A stretch of DNA of 64,000 nt from Bacteroidales bacterium (GCA_017651645.1 JAGCCO010000026.1:1-64000), one strand, 5' to 3'; shown: positions 54,308 to 63,817, counted from the stretch's first letter. Made by a program: numbers and translations. Notes: a model not told the origin generated them from the letters alone.

Positions 54308-57259
54308 TTATTCCATAATAAACTTGCTCACGAAAGTGCTTCCCTCATTGCTCACGGAGATGAAGTACACGCCGCTCTGCATGTCGCTGACATTGAGGCG
54401 CAAGGTGTTCAAACCATTGACGACATAATGCTTCACGGTGCGGCCACTTAGGTCGAGTATCTTCACCTCGGTGCGGCCTTGCAGGTCGGCGCTGAGGTTG
54501 ATTACGTTATGTGTCGGGTTGGGATAGAGGCTGAGGCCGGTCTGTCCGTTCTCGGCCACATTCTCGGTACCGGGACGGAAGGTCAGCGTCTCCGAAGGCA
54601 CGGACTCCTGTCCCGCCTGGTCAACGGTGGTGACGTAGACACTCACTTCCTCCTCGTCGTCCACCTCGAAGATCCACTGGGTGCCGAAGACCTCCACGGG
54701 ATTGTTAGGATCATCCACGAAATAGAGGTTGAAGTGGTCGAAGTCGTTCATCACGGGCATGTCCCATAAGATGGGCGTGTAGAGACCTTGTGCGTTCACT
54801 TCCTCGTCGATGCGGAGGTTGGTGGGCGGCTCGGGCACGGTGTTCTCCACGTGATAGTTCATCACGCCGTAATACAGCGGGATGAAGGTCTCCGTGTTCT
54901 CGGCGGGCCACTTGCCGTACATGGTCGAGGTGGCGGCGTCGCGCACGAAGAGGTAAAGGCCGCTGTTGCCGTTGTCGGTGTGGATTTTCCAGTTCTCGTC
55001 GTTGCCCAAAGGCAGGGCGAACTCGATGGTCTCATAGCCTTGGCCCATGTCGCAGGCGATGATTTCCTCGGGCAGGTTGATGGTGGTGCCCACGGATTGG
55101 TTGTCGTAGATGGGACGATAGCGCACGGTGTTGGGGTTGCCGTAATACATCCAGTAGTTGCCTTCGCTGTCATCGCCGGAAGGCGGATAGGTGCCGTCGT
55201 TGTTGTCGTCGATGTAGAAAGCCACGCCATCGTTGTTGGTCCACTCGGTGTCCATGCGGTTCTCTGAGCATACATAGAGGTAGTTGTCGTCCATCTTGAG
55301 GTGCAGGGTGACGCTGCCCATGTCGACAGGCAGGAGGTAGTTGCTCACCTCCACGCGGAAGGCGTCGTCCCATTCGCCTTCGCTCTTGATACCGTCGATG
55401 GTGGGGGCGGTGCCGTCGAAGACATCAATGGTTTGGGTGATGTAGGCCGTGGTGACAAAGCCGAGGCAGACATTGGAATAAGGAGTCTGCAACTCGTCGT
55501 TGAGTTGTGCAGTGACGCAATAATAGTACTGCTGCGTCGGGATGGCGGTGTGGTCCTCAAAATAGCCTTCCCCTGCGTCAATGGTGGCCATAGGTTCGCC
55601 AAAGGGCGCGTTGGGCGTGTTCTTACGATAGATGTGGTAGCCCGTGGCACCTTCTTGTTCGGTCCAGGTGAGCTCTACATAGTCGTAGGCGCCCTGTGAG
55701 GCATAGAGGTCGCTGATAGGCGTGCCCGCAGCCTCCAATTCCATTTCGATAGTCGTGGTCTCGCCGCCACTGATGACGATGTTTTCTGTGACAGGCATGT
55801 AGCCCGGGATGGAAGCGGTGACGGTGTAGCTGCCTTCAGGGATGCCGCGGATTTCGAAGCTGCCGTCTTCGGTGGTGGTCTCGTAGTAGTCGGTCAGTTC
55901 GTTAACGGTGACTCTGACGCCGCTGTTGTTATTGCTTCCCGTCAGGTTGACGGTGCCGGCCAAGGTACCCATGTTGTCGGTGAGGCATTGGATGGCATAG
56001 ACGCGGCTACCGCTACCCATCTCGCGGCAGTGGACGGCCTTACCGCCGAAGAAGCAGAGGCTGCCATCGGACGAGATGTCGATGTGTTCCATCGAGCCTG
56101 GGGTGCTAAGCTCAGCAAGAGGCACGTTGCTTTGTTTGCGGAAGAGGAAGAAGTCGGGCGTGGTATGATCGATGGGTCCCCATGAGACGAAGCCGATGAG
56201 GCTGCCATCGTCGCTCATGGCGGCTTGCGTCACCTCATCGCCGCAGCCAGAGTAACTCCAGATGGGTTCGTTGGAGTAATTGTTGAAGAGGTAGCAGCTG
56301 CCGTCGTAGCCATAGCTCGTATTGACGAAGTCGAGGGTGCCGATGGCGATGAGGCTGCCGTCGTCGGAGATGGCGTTGGCACAACCCCAGGTGGACGAGG
56401 ATCCGGGAGCCGCTATGCTGGCGTTCCATACCTTCTCATAACGCTCGCCGTTCCATTTGTAGAGGTAGGCCATGCCGCTGAAGTCGGCGTAAGCAAGATA
56501 GGTGCCGTCGGCGCTCAAGGCAGGGTCTTGGCTGGGTGAGTTGTCATAGTAAGGCAGGTCATCCTGAATGATGTCGCCAGTCATGGGGTCGATGACCCAG
56601 ATCTGACGGTAGCCTTGTGCGAAGGCGGCCACAAGGCGGGCATCGTTCTTGGAGAGGCCGATTCCCACCACGTTCACGGTGAGGTCACCGATAAGCCATG
56701 TCGGGTCGCTCTTGTTGACGCCGAAGTCGTAGCAGGCGATGGCGTAGTAGTTGTCCTCATAACGGCCATAGGAGACGTAGATTCTGGTGCCGTCAGCAGT
56801 GAGTTTAAAGTGGGAGACGGGATATGCAAAGGTCTCATGGAAGACTTCGTTGCCCATAATGTCGACGACGTAAAGGTTATAGGTGTCGGAGTAGGCAATG
56901 GCGTTGCCCGAGAGGGAGACCGCCGCCCGACCACCATCGGTGATGGGCTTCTCCCATTTCACATTGCCATTGGCATCGAAGAGGGAGACGCGTTTCTGGT
57001 TGAGGCCATAATACACAAGGTAGTCACCAGTCGCATCGATGTAAAACACATCTTCGGGCAAGGCACCACTCTCGTACTTCTGCCAGAGGATGATGGGGTC
57101 CTCAGTTATGGCTCTGTCAGCCAATGGGTTACTGATTCCGTACTCACACACGGCACCCTTGTTGGGCTCCGTTGTGGTCTTCACGGCGCGATGCTGGGCA
57201 AAGAGACTGCCCGAAGCCATCACAGCCAGAATGAGGGTGAATAGTAAAGACTTTTTCAT
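54308..57259 (-). CDS. Large multi-domain T9SS cargo protein
   Basis: The 983-residue protein has a signal peptide ending GSLFAQ, then a beta-propeller-like region of about 360 residues with repeated SxDGxxLA/YA units (ALSADGTYLAYADFSG, AISDDGSLIAIGT, AMSDDGSLIGFVSW). After about residue 430 there is a carboxypeptidase regulatory-like domain (GTLAGTVNLTGSNN, FEIRGIPEGSYTVTASIPGY), an FnIII domain (about 520-610) and a CBM9-like carbohydrate-binding domain (about 620-790, DGTAPTIDGIKSEGEWDDAF). A second FnIII domain and a type A sorting domain close it (LYPNPTHNVINLSA, VKILDLSGRTVKHY). It is probably surface attached and may bind glycan; the ligand is unknown. Confidence 0.82.
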   Translation of the reverse strand: MKKSLLFTLILAVMASGSLFAQHRAVKTTTEPNKGAVCEYGISNPLADRAITEDPIILWQKYESGALPEDVFYIDATGDYLVYYGLNQKRVSLFDANGNVKWEKPITDGGRAAVSLSGNAIAYSDTYNLYVVDIMGNEVFHETFAYPVSHFKLTADGTRIYVSYGRYEDNYYAIACYDFGVNKSDPTWLIGDLTVNVVGIGLSKNDARLVAAFAQGYRQIWVIDPMTGDIIQDDLPYYDNSPSQDPALSADGTYLAYADFSGMAYLYKWNGERYEKVWNASIAAPGSSSTWGCANAISDDGSLIAIGTLDFVNTSYGYDGSCYLFNNYSNEPIWSYSGCGDEVTQAAMSDDGSLIGFVSWGPIDHTTPDFFLFRKQSNVPLAELSTPGSMEHIDISSDGSLCFFGGKAVHCREMGSGSRVYAIQCLTDNMGTLAGTVNLTGSNNNSGVRVTVNELTDYYETTTEDGSFEIRGIPEGSYTVTASIPGYMPVTENIVISGGETTTIEMELEAAGTPISDLYASQGAYDYVELTWTEQEGATGYHIYRKNTPNAPFGEPMATIDAGEGYFEDHTAIPTQQYYYCVTAQLNDELQTPYSNVCLGFVTTAYITQTIDVFDGTAPTIDGIKSEGEWDDAFRVEVSNYLLPVDMGSVTLHLKMDDNYLYVCSENRMDTEWTNNDGVAFYIDDNNDGTYPPSGDDSEGNYWMYYGNPNTVRYRPIYDNQSVGTTINLPEEIIACDMGQGYETIEFALPLGNDENWKIHTDNGNSGLYLFVRDAATSTMYGKWPAENTETFIPLYYGVMNYHVENTVPEPPTNLRIDEEVNAQGLYTPILWDMPVMNDFDHFNLYFVDDPNNPVEVFGTQWIFEVDDEEEVSVYVTTVDQAGQESVPSETLTFRPGTENVAENGQTGLSLYPNPTHNVINLSADLQGRTEVKILDLSGRTVKHYVVNGLNTLRLNVSDMQSGVYFISVSNEGSTFVSKFIME

Positions 57260-57376
57260 GTTGTTTGTTATTAATTGGTTGATAATAAGATATTTAAAAG
57301 ATAGTTTCTTCGTAATACAAAGTCATTGCAATATTACTTATTTTTTCCCGTTTTTACACACAAAAGCAAAATTTTG

Positions 57377-57384
57377 TACTTTTG
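57377..57384 (+). promoter_or_regulatory. Promoter -7 box for the small lipoprotein gene
   Basis: TACTTTTG lies 19 bases before the ATG at 57404 and starts the lipoprotein-MauE transcript. Confidence 0.6.
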
Positions 57385-57403
57385 CGGTGAAAAATAGTTG
57401 AAG

Positions 57404-57700
57404 ATGAAAAAGATTCTGATCATATTGCTCGTCCTTTCGGTGTTGGTCTTGCCAGCCTGCAAGAAGACGAGGTATTGCAAATGCACCACCATACAGAATG
57501 AGGAAGTCGTCGATTTGGGTGCGGACTACTACACCATCGAGGACGGCTCTTCCTGTGCTGACAAGTCGAAGGAAATCGTAGGCTGGGGCCAGGTGATTTG
57601 TACTGAAGTCTCCGAAGAGGAGGTGACGGGCGAGGAACACCATTGGTGGGATGATCTTTTCAATAATAACAATCATAATAATAACCCCAACAAACCATAG
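57404..57700 (+). CDS. Small lipoprotein with an Asn/His-rich tail
   Basis: The 98-residue protein starts MKKILIILLVLSVLVLPACKK, where LPAC is a lipobox. The mature part contains several further Cys residues (YCKCTTIQ, SCADKS, VICTEV), and the end is a low-complexity tail EEHHWWDDLFNNNNHNNNPN. Its function is unknown. It begins a transcript with the MauE-thioredoxin gene, whose likely start is three bases after its stop, so a shared role in thiol chemistry or metal handling is possible but unproven. The TTG at 57398 is an alternative start. Confidence 0.7.
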   Translation: MKKILIILLVLSVLVLPACKKTRYCKCTTIQNEEVVDLGADYYTIEDGSSCADKSKEIVGWGQVICTEVSEEEVTGEEHHWWDDLFNNNNHNNNPNKP

Positions 57701-57703
57701 CCG

Positions 57704-58624
57704 TTGGTTTTGCCCAGGTCGTTCGGTAAATCATCCTTGAAAGTCCTGCTTGGACTGGTCTTCATCGTGTCGGCAGTGTTGAAGCTGCTCGACATGGACA
57801 AGTTTGAAATCTACATCTACAGTTACCATTTCTTTAGCCTTACTGCTTCGTTTATGGTGGCACGCTTGGCCATCATCCTTGAGCTTGTATTGGGCATCGG
57901 ATTGATTTCCAATTGTCTGCACAAACTGATGTGGTGGGGGAGTATGGTCATGCTCGTTGGCTACACCTTATTGTTATTATATGCCCTTGTCGAGGGCCGC
58001 ACCGACAGCTGCCATTGTTTCGGCGACTACCTTCAACTCGACCCCAAGCAGAGTCTCGTCAAGAACGCTGTGCTTATGCTGCTTCTCCTGCTGATTTACA
58101 AGATGGAAGGCTGGAGAACGCCTTTCCGTTGGCTGATCCTTTGTTTGGCAGTCATGGCCTCGACCATCGGTGTTTTTGTGGCTTCGCCGCCCGATAACTA
58201 TACGGATGCTTATGCGCCGGAACAGCATCTTCAAAGGGGGCTTTTCTATGCCATGTTGGAGGATGCCCCTTTGGACAGCCTGCATCTGAAAGAAGGCAAG
58301 CAGGTGGTTTGCTTTTTCTCGACGGGTTGTGAAGTCTGCCAGATGGCGGCGCACAAGCTCTCGCTGATGCAGCAGTATTATGGCTTTCCACCAGAGAACA
58401 TCACTTACGTCTTTATGGGTAATGAAGACGGCATCGCAAAGTTTTACGAGGACTCAGAATCGGCTCGGTATCGTGACGTGCTATATCGTGATGTTGTCAC
58501 TTTGCTGAAGGTCATAAATGGAAACTTCCCCGCCATCGTGTTTCTGGATAACGGGGAAGTGGTTCGTGAATATGGTTTCCGCAATATGAACGAGGCGGAG
58601 ATTAAGGCGTTTATGGTCTTCTGA
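57704..58624 (+). CDS. MauE/DoxX-type membrane protein fused to a thioredoxin domain
   Basis: The 306-residue protein has a membrane part (about 10-160) of five likely helices with VFIVSAVLKLLDMDKF and the MauE/VKOR-like motif DSCHCFG. A thioredoxin-like part (about 190-305) has FFSTGCEVCQMAAHKLS as its active site. It likely relays electrons or disulfide bonds across the inner membrane. The start is uncertain: TTG at 57704 or TTG at 57710; no ATG precedes the first helix. Its 3' end overlaps the convergent C69 gene by 14 bases. Confidence 0.75.
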   Translation: MVLPRSFGKSSLKVLLGLVFIVSAVLKLLDMDKFEIYIYSYHFFSLTASFMVARLAIILELVLGIGLISNCLHKLMWWGSMVMLVGYTLLLLYALVEGRTDSCHCFGDYLQLDPKQSLVKNAVLMLLLLLIYKMEGWRTPFRWLILCLAVMASTIGVFVASPPDNYTDAYAPEQHLQRGLFYAMLEDAPLDSLHLKEGKQVVCFFSTGCEVCQMAAHKLSLMQQYYGFPPENITYVFMGNEDGIAKFYEDSESARYRDVLYRDVVTLLKVINGNFPAIVFLDNGEVVREYGFRNMNEAEIKAFMVF

Positions 58625-60335
58625 ATCTTTCTCCCGTCTGTTCAATCACGGCCTTTTTCCAGGAATCGGGGTAGCCGGGCTGCATGGGTCTGGCGGGATA
58701 GCCGTAGCCGTTGCGTTTGAACACGCCGTTTTCTTCCTGCTTGATGTTGCTGTCCATGTATTTCACCAGCAGATAGTTGTCCAATTCCTTCCAACGTGCC
58801 ACGGTGTTATGACCGGCCTTGCCTGAGAAATAAGTCAGGTATTCGATGGCTTTCTTGGGGTCTTGCAGGTAGAGCGTGTGGGCTTGTTCGTCCACCAACT
58901 TGACTTGTTCCTGATAGCTGGTCTCCAGTTCGTGTTGGACGGCCTTGATGTCGTCGATAACGCGATTGTAGAAGAGGTATTTGAAATGGGCCAGCCGGTT
59001 GAAGACCCAGAAAGCGGCGTTGTCGCTGTAGGTAAGCATGTCGCCATTGCCATGACGGTATTCGATGGGCACCTCGCTGATGGAGCAGTAGAAAGGCGTG
59101 TAAACCGTGGAATTGGTGTCATCGACGCCAAACCAGATGATGCCGCCGACGGGGTCGGGCAGCCAGGAACGGCTTTGGGCGATAAAGGAGAAACCGGTCT
59201 GAACGGTCTCGATGCTGCGCTCGTTGAAATAAGGCTGACCATTGTATTCCCAATAAAGAGGGTTGCAACGGAACGGCGACTGGAAGATGCCAGCGCCAAC
59301 GTCTTGGGTCTTGTCCAATTCGGTGCCCTGGAAATGGTTGCGCTGGAAAGCCATCATGTCGTCGAGGCTGATTTTGCGGTTGGGCTTCACGTAAAGTGGC
59401 ATGCGGTTATTCAGGTTCTTGCCTGTGACGTAGTCCCAATATTGGTCCATACCGTCGCAAACCTCGTTGAACATGGTCCAGACACGCAGGTCGCAGATGC
59501 GGGCAGCCGAGAAGTCGACTGGGGCAAAGGCTTCGCTGAAGTTGAACTCAGTGTCTTTCTTTGCGGTGAAATAGCCTTTCTTGCGGGCAAACTTGATCAT
59601 GTCGTGCTTATAGATGACTTCCACGGCAGGGCTATACAGTTTTCTCCATTCCTTGTCGGTGATGGAGGTCTTGCCGTTGCGGAGGGGGAAGGTGGTAATG
59701 CGGGCAGCATTGGCGTGACCGCTCACACAACCGTCGGGGATGCGGATGGCTACCCAAACTGCGCCACGGTCAGCGTTGATGGTGTCGCCTTTCTTGGTGA
59801 CTACCTCAGTGTAGCCTTTGGGCATGATCTCCATGTACCACACCTCGTTGGCGTCGCTGATGGAGAACGACTCGCCGTCACTGCCGTAGCCATACTGATC
59901 AACCAGGTCAGCCATGATTTTGATGGCTTCGCGGGCGGAGCGGCTGCGTTCCAAGGCGATGAACATGAGGCTGCCATAATCGATGATGCCGGTGGGGTCG
60001 AGAAGCTCTTCGCGGCCGCCAAAGGTGGTCTCGCCCATAGCCACTTGGTTCTCGTTGATAAAGCCGACCACTTGGTAGGTGTGTGCAGGCTGCGGCACCA
60101 TGCCACGGGGGCGGTTGGTACTGCGGTCGTAACACATCCTCATGCAGCCCTCCGGCCAGTCGGCGGCTGGCGTATAGTAAAGCTCGCCATAGCGAATGTG
60201 CGAGTCGGCACAATAGCTGATAAAATTGGAGCCGTCAACTGATGCTCCTTTTGTAACTAGAAAGTTGGTACAGGCGTTTGAAACATGCACAGCAGAAAGC
60301 AGTACGATGGTTATCAAATACTTAAATATCTTCAT
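58611..60335 (-). CDS. Secreted C69-family dipeptidase
   Basis: From the ATG at 60335 the protein is 574 residues. The signal peptide (MKIFKYLITIVLLSAVHVSNA) ends just before Cys22 (ACTNFLVTKGAS), the N-terminal nucleophile exposed by cleavage. Typical C69/U34 strings follow (GETTFGGREEL, DLVDQYGYGSDGESFSISD, RFRRP end). It cleaves dipeptides in the periplasm. It has a promoter divergent from upp and shares its 3' end with the MauE gene. Confidence 0.88.
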   Translation of the reverse strand: MKIFKYLITIVLLSAVHVSNACTNFLVTKGASVDGSNFISYCADSHIRYGELYYTPAADWPEGCMRMCYDRSTNRPRGMVPQPAHTYQVVGFINENQVAMGETTFGGREELLDPTGIIDYGSLMFIALERSRSAREAIKIMADLVDQYGYGSDGESFSISDANEVWYMEIMPKGYTEVVTKKGDTINADRGAVWVAIRIPDGCVSGHANAARITTFPLRNGKTSITDKEWRKLYSPAVEVIYKHDMIKFARKKGYFTAKKDTEFNFSEAFAPVDFSAARICDLRVWTMFNEVCDGMDQYWDYVTGKNLNNRMPLYVKPNRKISLDDMMAFQRNHFQGTELDKTQDVGAGIFQSPFRCNPLYWEYNGQPYFNERSIETVQTGFSFIAQSRSWLPDPVGGIIWFGVDDTNSTVYTPFYCSISEVPIEYRHGNGDMLTYSDNAAFWVFNRLAHFKYLFYNRVIDDIKAVQHELETSYQEQVKLVDEQAHTLYLQDPKKAIEYLTYFSGKAGHNTVARWKELDNYLLVKYMDSNIKQEENGVFKRNGYGYPARPMQPGYPDSWKKAVIEQTGERFRRP

Positions 60336-60353
60336 AATGCAAAATTTGGCGTG

Positions 60354-60361
60354 CAAAAATA
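60354..60361 (-). promoter_or_regulatory. Promoter -7 box for the C69 dipeptidase
   Basis: TATTTTTG on the minus strand lies 18 bases before the ATG at 60335, and supports that start over TTG 60356, which lies within the box. Confidence 0.65.
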
Positions 60362-60454
60362 GAGGTATTTTCTTGATATTCCAAAAGAAAGTGGAAAAAA
60401 ATGAATTTTAACGTTCCTTTTGTTTTTTTTCTTGCCTTGTATCTTATTTACTTC

Positions 60455-60462
60455 TATTTTTG
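60455..60462 (+). promoter_or_regulatory. Promoter -7 box for upp
   Basis: TATTTTTG with CTTG about 20 bases upstream lies 17 bases before the ATG at 60480. Confidence 0.6.
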
Positions 60463-60479
60463 TGGCAAATACCAACACT

Positions 60480-61145
60480 ATGATTAGAATTAACAACCTT
60501 GAGAAAACCGACAGCGTCTTCAACCAATATATGGCTGAACTCCGCGATGCTGTCATCCAGCAGGACCGCATGCGCTTCCGCCGCAACCTCGAACGTATCG
60601 GCGAAGTCATGGCCTACGAAATCAGCAAGAGCTTCGAGTATGATGATGAGGAAGTGACCACGCCTTTGGGCATCAAACAGATTCGTACCATGCACGAGCA
60701 ACCTGTCATCGCCACTATCCTTCGTGCAGGCTTGCCTTTCCACAACGGTATGCTCAGCATGTTCGACCAGGCCGACAGCGCCTTCATCGCGGCGTATCGT
60801 AAATACGACAAGAACGAGGAGGACTCTGAGATCCGTGTGGAGTATTTCTCTTCACCCGACATCGAGGACCGTATCCTGATTCTTTGCGACCCCTTGCTGG
60901 CCACGGGCGAGTCCATTGTGAAGACTTTGAACGGCCTAATGGAGGATATGATGCCCAAGGAGATCCATATTGCGGTGGCTGTGGCATCGCAAGACGGTCT
61001 GGACTATGTGGAGCGCACCATGTCGCGGCTTCCGGTCACCATCTGGGTAGGCAGCATCGACGAAGAGTTGACAGCGCGTGCCTACGTCGTACCAGGTATC
61101 GGCGACGTGGGTGATTTGGCATACGGTGAAAAGAGGTCTTCCTAA
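60480..61145 (+). CDS. upp: Uracil phosphoribosyltransferase
   Basis: Upp makes UMP from uracil and PRPP in pyrimidine salvage. The 221-residue protein has RAGLPFHNGML, the PRPP-binding loop ILCDPLLATGESIV, and the uracil-binding C-terminus YVVPGIGDVGDLAYG. The ATG at 60480 is preferred over an upstream in-frame start at 60420, which lies before the promoter. The sodium symporter gene starts 12 bases on. Confidence 0.94.
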   Translation: MIRINNLEKTDSVFNQYMAELRDAVIQQDRMRFRRNLERIGEVMAYEISKSFEYDDEEVTTPLGIKQIRTMHEQPVIATILRAGLPFHNGMLSMFDQADSAFIAAYRKYDKNEEDSEIRVEYFSSPDIEDRILILCDPLLATGESIVKTLNGLMEDMMPKEIHIAVAVASQDGLDYVERTMSRLPVTIWVGSIDEELTARAYVVPGIGDVGDLAYGEKRSS

Positions 61146-61157
61146 ATTTGAAGCATT

Positions 61158-62510
61158 ATGGCTGAAGAGAAGAAAAAACGCGATGGGTTTGGCTCGAAGC
61201 TCGGCATCATTGCCGCCGCTGCGGGTTCGGCCATCGGATTGGGTAACATATACCGCTTTCCTTGCGAATTGGGCGAAAACGGCGGTGCGGCGTTCCTGTT
61301 GGTTTATCTGGTCGTGGTCATCTTCCTTGGTATCCCCGTGATGCTCTCGGAATTGGTGATAGGCCGTCGTACGCAGAGCAACTCGGTGGGTGCGTTCAAG
61401 AAGCTGGCACCGAAGTCGGCATGGCCCATCGTGGGTTACATGGGCGTGCTATGCGGCTTCCTCATCTTCGCTTTCTATTCCACGGTGTCGGGCTGGACGC
61501 TGGAGTACATCATCAAGTCGGTGAGCAACTCTTTCCAAGGCAAAGACCTGGCCACCATCGAGCAAGAGTTCACCGCCTTTCACGACATGGGCTGGCGTAA
61601 TGTGATGTGGCAATGTATCTTCATCTTCCTGACGGGCTTTGTGGTCTTCAAAGGGGTGCAGAACGGTATCGAGAAATACGCCAAGATCCTCATGCCTTTG
61701 CTGTTGGTTATTCTAATCGTATTGGGCGTTCGTTCCATGACCTTGCCGGGGGCGAAAGAAGGTCTGGCCTTCCTCTTCAAGCCCGATTTCTCGAAGATCA
61801 CTGGAAAGGTGCTGATTAGCGCGTTAGGACAGGGATTCTTCTCCCTAAGCCTCGGCATGGGTGTACTCATCACATACGGTTCATACGTCAAGAAAAACGA
61901 CAACTTGACCAGCACGGCTTTCTCCGTTGTCTTGGCTGACACGGCGATTGCTCTTCTTGCTGGACTCGTCATCTTCCCGGCGGCGTTCTCGTTCGGTGTG
62001 AAGCCTGAGGCGGGAATGGGTTTGGTTTTCAACACCTTGCCTATGCTCTTCAACCAGATGGCCGGTGGCTATTGGTTCTGCCTTATCTTCTTCGTGTTGC
62101 TCGCCATCGCTGCCCTTACTTCGACCATCTCGCTGTTGGAGGTGTTGGTGGCCTACCTCTCCGAGGAGCTCCGCATGAAGCGCCAGTGGGCCACGGTGGT
62201 GGCTTGTGCCGGCACCATGCTGTTGGGTGCCTTCGCCTCTTTAAGTCTAATGAGCGGTACGCCTTTCGCCATCGGTGGTCGTTCTATGTTCGACCTGATG
62301 GACTTCGTCTCGTCGAATATCCTGTTGCCCGTCGGCGGCGTGCTGATTGTCATCTTCGTGGGCTGGAAGCTCGGTAAGCAGAAGTTCTTTGATGAAGTGA
62401 CCAATGAAGGCGTCATCAAAGCCTCGTTGAAGAAGTTCATATTCTTCATTATCAAATATCTGGCTCCCGTGGCTATCGCGATTGTGTTTATCAGCGGATT
62501 GATAAAATAA
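61158..62510 (+). CDS. Sodium-dependent transporter, NSS family
   Basis: The 450-residue protein belongs to the neurotransmitter:sodium symporter family (LeuT fold). The first helix has the signature GSAIGLGNIYRFPCELGENGGAAF with the unwound substrate and sodium site, followed by about ten further helices. Bacterial members import amino acids with Na+; the substrate is unknown. It lies between upp and the HhH gene in one operon. Confidence 0.9.
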   Translation: MAEEKKKRDGFGSKLGIIAAAAGSAIGLGNIYRFPCELGENGGAAFLLVYLVVVIFLGIPVMLSELVIGRRTQSNSVGAFKKLAPKSAWPIVGYMGVLCGFLIFAFYSTVSGWTLEYIIKSVSNSFQGKDLATIEQEFTAFHDMGWRNVMWQCIFIFLTGFVVFKGVQNGIEKYAKILMPLLLVILIVLGVRSMTLPGAKEGLAFLFKPDFSKITGKVLISALGQGFFSLSLGMGVLITYGSYVKKNDNLTSTAFSVVLADTAIALLAGLVIFPAAFSFGVKPEAGMGLVFNTLPMLFNQMAGGYWFCLIFFVLLAIAALTSTISLLEVLVAYLSEELRMKRQWATVVACAGTMLLGAFASLSLMSGTPFAIGGRSMFDLMDFVSSNILLPVGGVLIVIFVGWKLGKQKFFDEVTNEGVIKASLKKFIFFIIKYLAPVAIAIVFISGLIK

Positions 62511-62511
62511 T

Positions 62512-63426
62512 ATGGAATCTTTGCGCAAATGGTTGTCCTTCAGCAAAGGCGAGCGCGTTGCCATCATCACGATACTGGCCGCCATCCTCATATTGATTTT
62601 GGCATGCCTGTTTCGCCCATCGCGCAAGACGCTGAGCGATGATTCTTTGCACAACTTGGATTCCCTGTTGGCTTTGCACCAGACGGCGATTGAACAGCAA
62701 CAACAGCAACAAGCCGAGAAAGCCCAAGAGGTGGCCGAGTTGCATCCTTTCCCCTTCAATCCCAATACCATCACTGAAGAGGAATGGCGGCAAATCGGCC
62801 TTACCGACCGTCAGGTGCGCAACATTATGAACTACAAGGCAAAGGGCGGTAAGTTCTATTCGAAAAACGACCTTGGTAAACTATATACTATCAGTGAGGA
62901 GGACTTCGCCCAGCTGGAACCGTTCATTGTGCTGCCCGAGGTGCAACGAAACAAAAAAACTAAATCCACTGAGCAAAGCGGCGTTTCGACTGGCTCAACG
63001 ACCGCCAAACCTGTAGAGAAGAAAGCCATCCCCATCGTCGACATCAACACGGTGGACTCGACCACCTTGGTGGAGCTGCCGCTGATTGGTGGTTTCATGG
63101 CCTCCCGTATTCTTGAATTTCGCGACAAATTGGGTGGTTTCGTCGACCTGGAACAGCTCCGCGATGTTAAAGGCATGGATGAGGCGCGTTTTGCTGCGAT
63201 AAAGCCCTATATTAATTTAGGTGAGGTTGAAATACGGAAAGTCGATGTCAATCGAGCTGACTTCAAGACTTTGGTGCATCATCCTTACTTTAGCTACGAG
63301 CAGGTGAAGCGCATCTTCAACCAGCGCGAGAAACGAGGCATGATTAAGAACTGGGTTCAGTTGGAGGAACTGCTGAAGGAAGAAGGGGAGGTGAATCCTT
63401 TGCTGGAGCGGTATGTGCAGTTTTGA
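62512..63426 (+). CDS. Membrane-anchored helix-hairpin-helix protein, ComEA-like
   Basis: The 304-residue protein has one N-terminal membrane segment (VAIITILAAILILILACLF, about 16-34) and a Gln-rich coiled-coil stretch (EQQQQQQAEKAQEV). Three helix-hairpin-helix units follow, at about 80-140, 175-240 and 245-300 (WRQIGLTDRQVRNIMNYKAKGG, LPLIGGFMASRILEFRDKLGG, HPYFSYEQVKRIFNQREKRG). HhH units bind DNA non-specifically, so a periplasmic DNA-binding role like ComEA is possible. It starts one base after the symporter stop. Confidence 0.8.
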   Translation: MESLRKWLSFSKGERVAIITILAAILILILACLFRPSRKTLSDDSLHNLDSLLALHQTAIEQQQQQQAEKAQEVAELHPFPFNPNTITEEEWRQIGLTDRQVRNIMNYKAKGGKFYSKNDLGKLYTISEEDFAQLEPFIVLPEVQRNKKTKSTEQSGVSTGSTTAKPVEKKAIPIVDINTVDSTTLVELPLIGGFMASRILEFRDKLGGFVDLEQLRDVKGMDEARFAAIKPYINLGEVEIRKVDVNRADFKTLVHHPYFSYEQVKRIFNQREKRGMIKNWVQLEELLKEEGEVNPLLERYVQF

Positions 63427-63513
63427 GGAGCAGTCCTAAAAAAGTTGTTGTTTTCTAAATTTTCGGCAAAAAATGTCTATATTATGTTGTAACCAAATAA
63501 AAACAACATCCAT

Positions 63514-63738
63514 ATGAACACAATCATCAAAACCACCTCAGAGAAGCAATTCACCCAAATCCGTCGTTTCGTCAAGAAAAACAAAATTTACCACACCCTC
63601 ACAGAAGAAAATGGTCTTTACTCTATCAAACTCTTCGGCCTCAAACCTAAAGAAATCGAGAAGTTTATCAAAGACTTCACCAAAGCCAACCACCTCACCA
63701 AAGTCCAGCAGCAGGAGCCTCAGGCTCTTGCTGCCTAG
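63514..63738 (+). CDS. Small protein of unknown function
   Basis: The 74-residue protein is not recognised. It is basic and helical with no signal peptide, and ends in a Gln/Ala-rich tail (QQQEPQALAA). The central stretch IYHTLTEENGLYSIKLFGLKP could be a small beta-hairpin, followed by an amphipathic helix (EIEKFIKDFTKANHLTK). It starts 87 bases after the HhH gene in an AT-rich region; no clear -7 box is seen. A terminator-like hairpin follows. Confidence 0.6.
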   Translation: MNTIIKTTSEKQFTQIRRFVKKNKIYHTLTEENGLYSIKLFGLKPKEIEKFIKDFTKANHLTKVQQQEPQALAA

Positions 63739-63740
63739 TG

Positions 63741-63789
63741 TATTTTCTCCTCACATTACAAAAAAAATGAGAAAATAACATTTTTTTTG
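63741..63789 (+). terminator. Terminator-like hairpin after the small gene
   Basis: TATTTTCTC and GAGAAAATA (63741-63777) are perfect complements around a 19-base loop, followed by a run of eight Ts. The long loop weakens the case. Confidence 0.55.
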
Positions 63790-63809
63790 CTGATTGTTGG
63801 ATGTTTTTA

Positions 63810-63817
63810 TATTTTTG
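63810..63817 (+). promoter_or_regulatory. Promoter -7 box for the gene at 63939
   Basis: TATTTTTG lies 121 bases before the ATG at 63939. The leader between them is AT rich and shows no further feature I can name. Confidence 0.55.

Noticed and set aside
58863..60242. Open plus-strand frame of 459 codons inside the C69 dipeptidase gene
   Set aside because: It is antisense to the dipeptidase, whose nucleophile Cys and signal peptide are clear.
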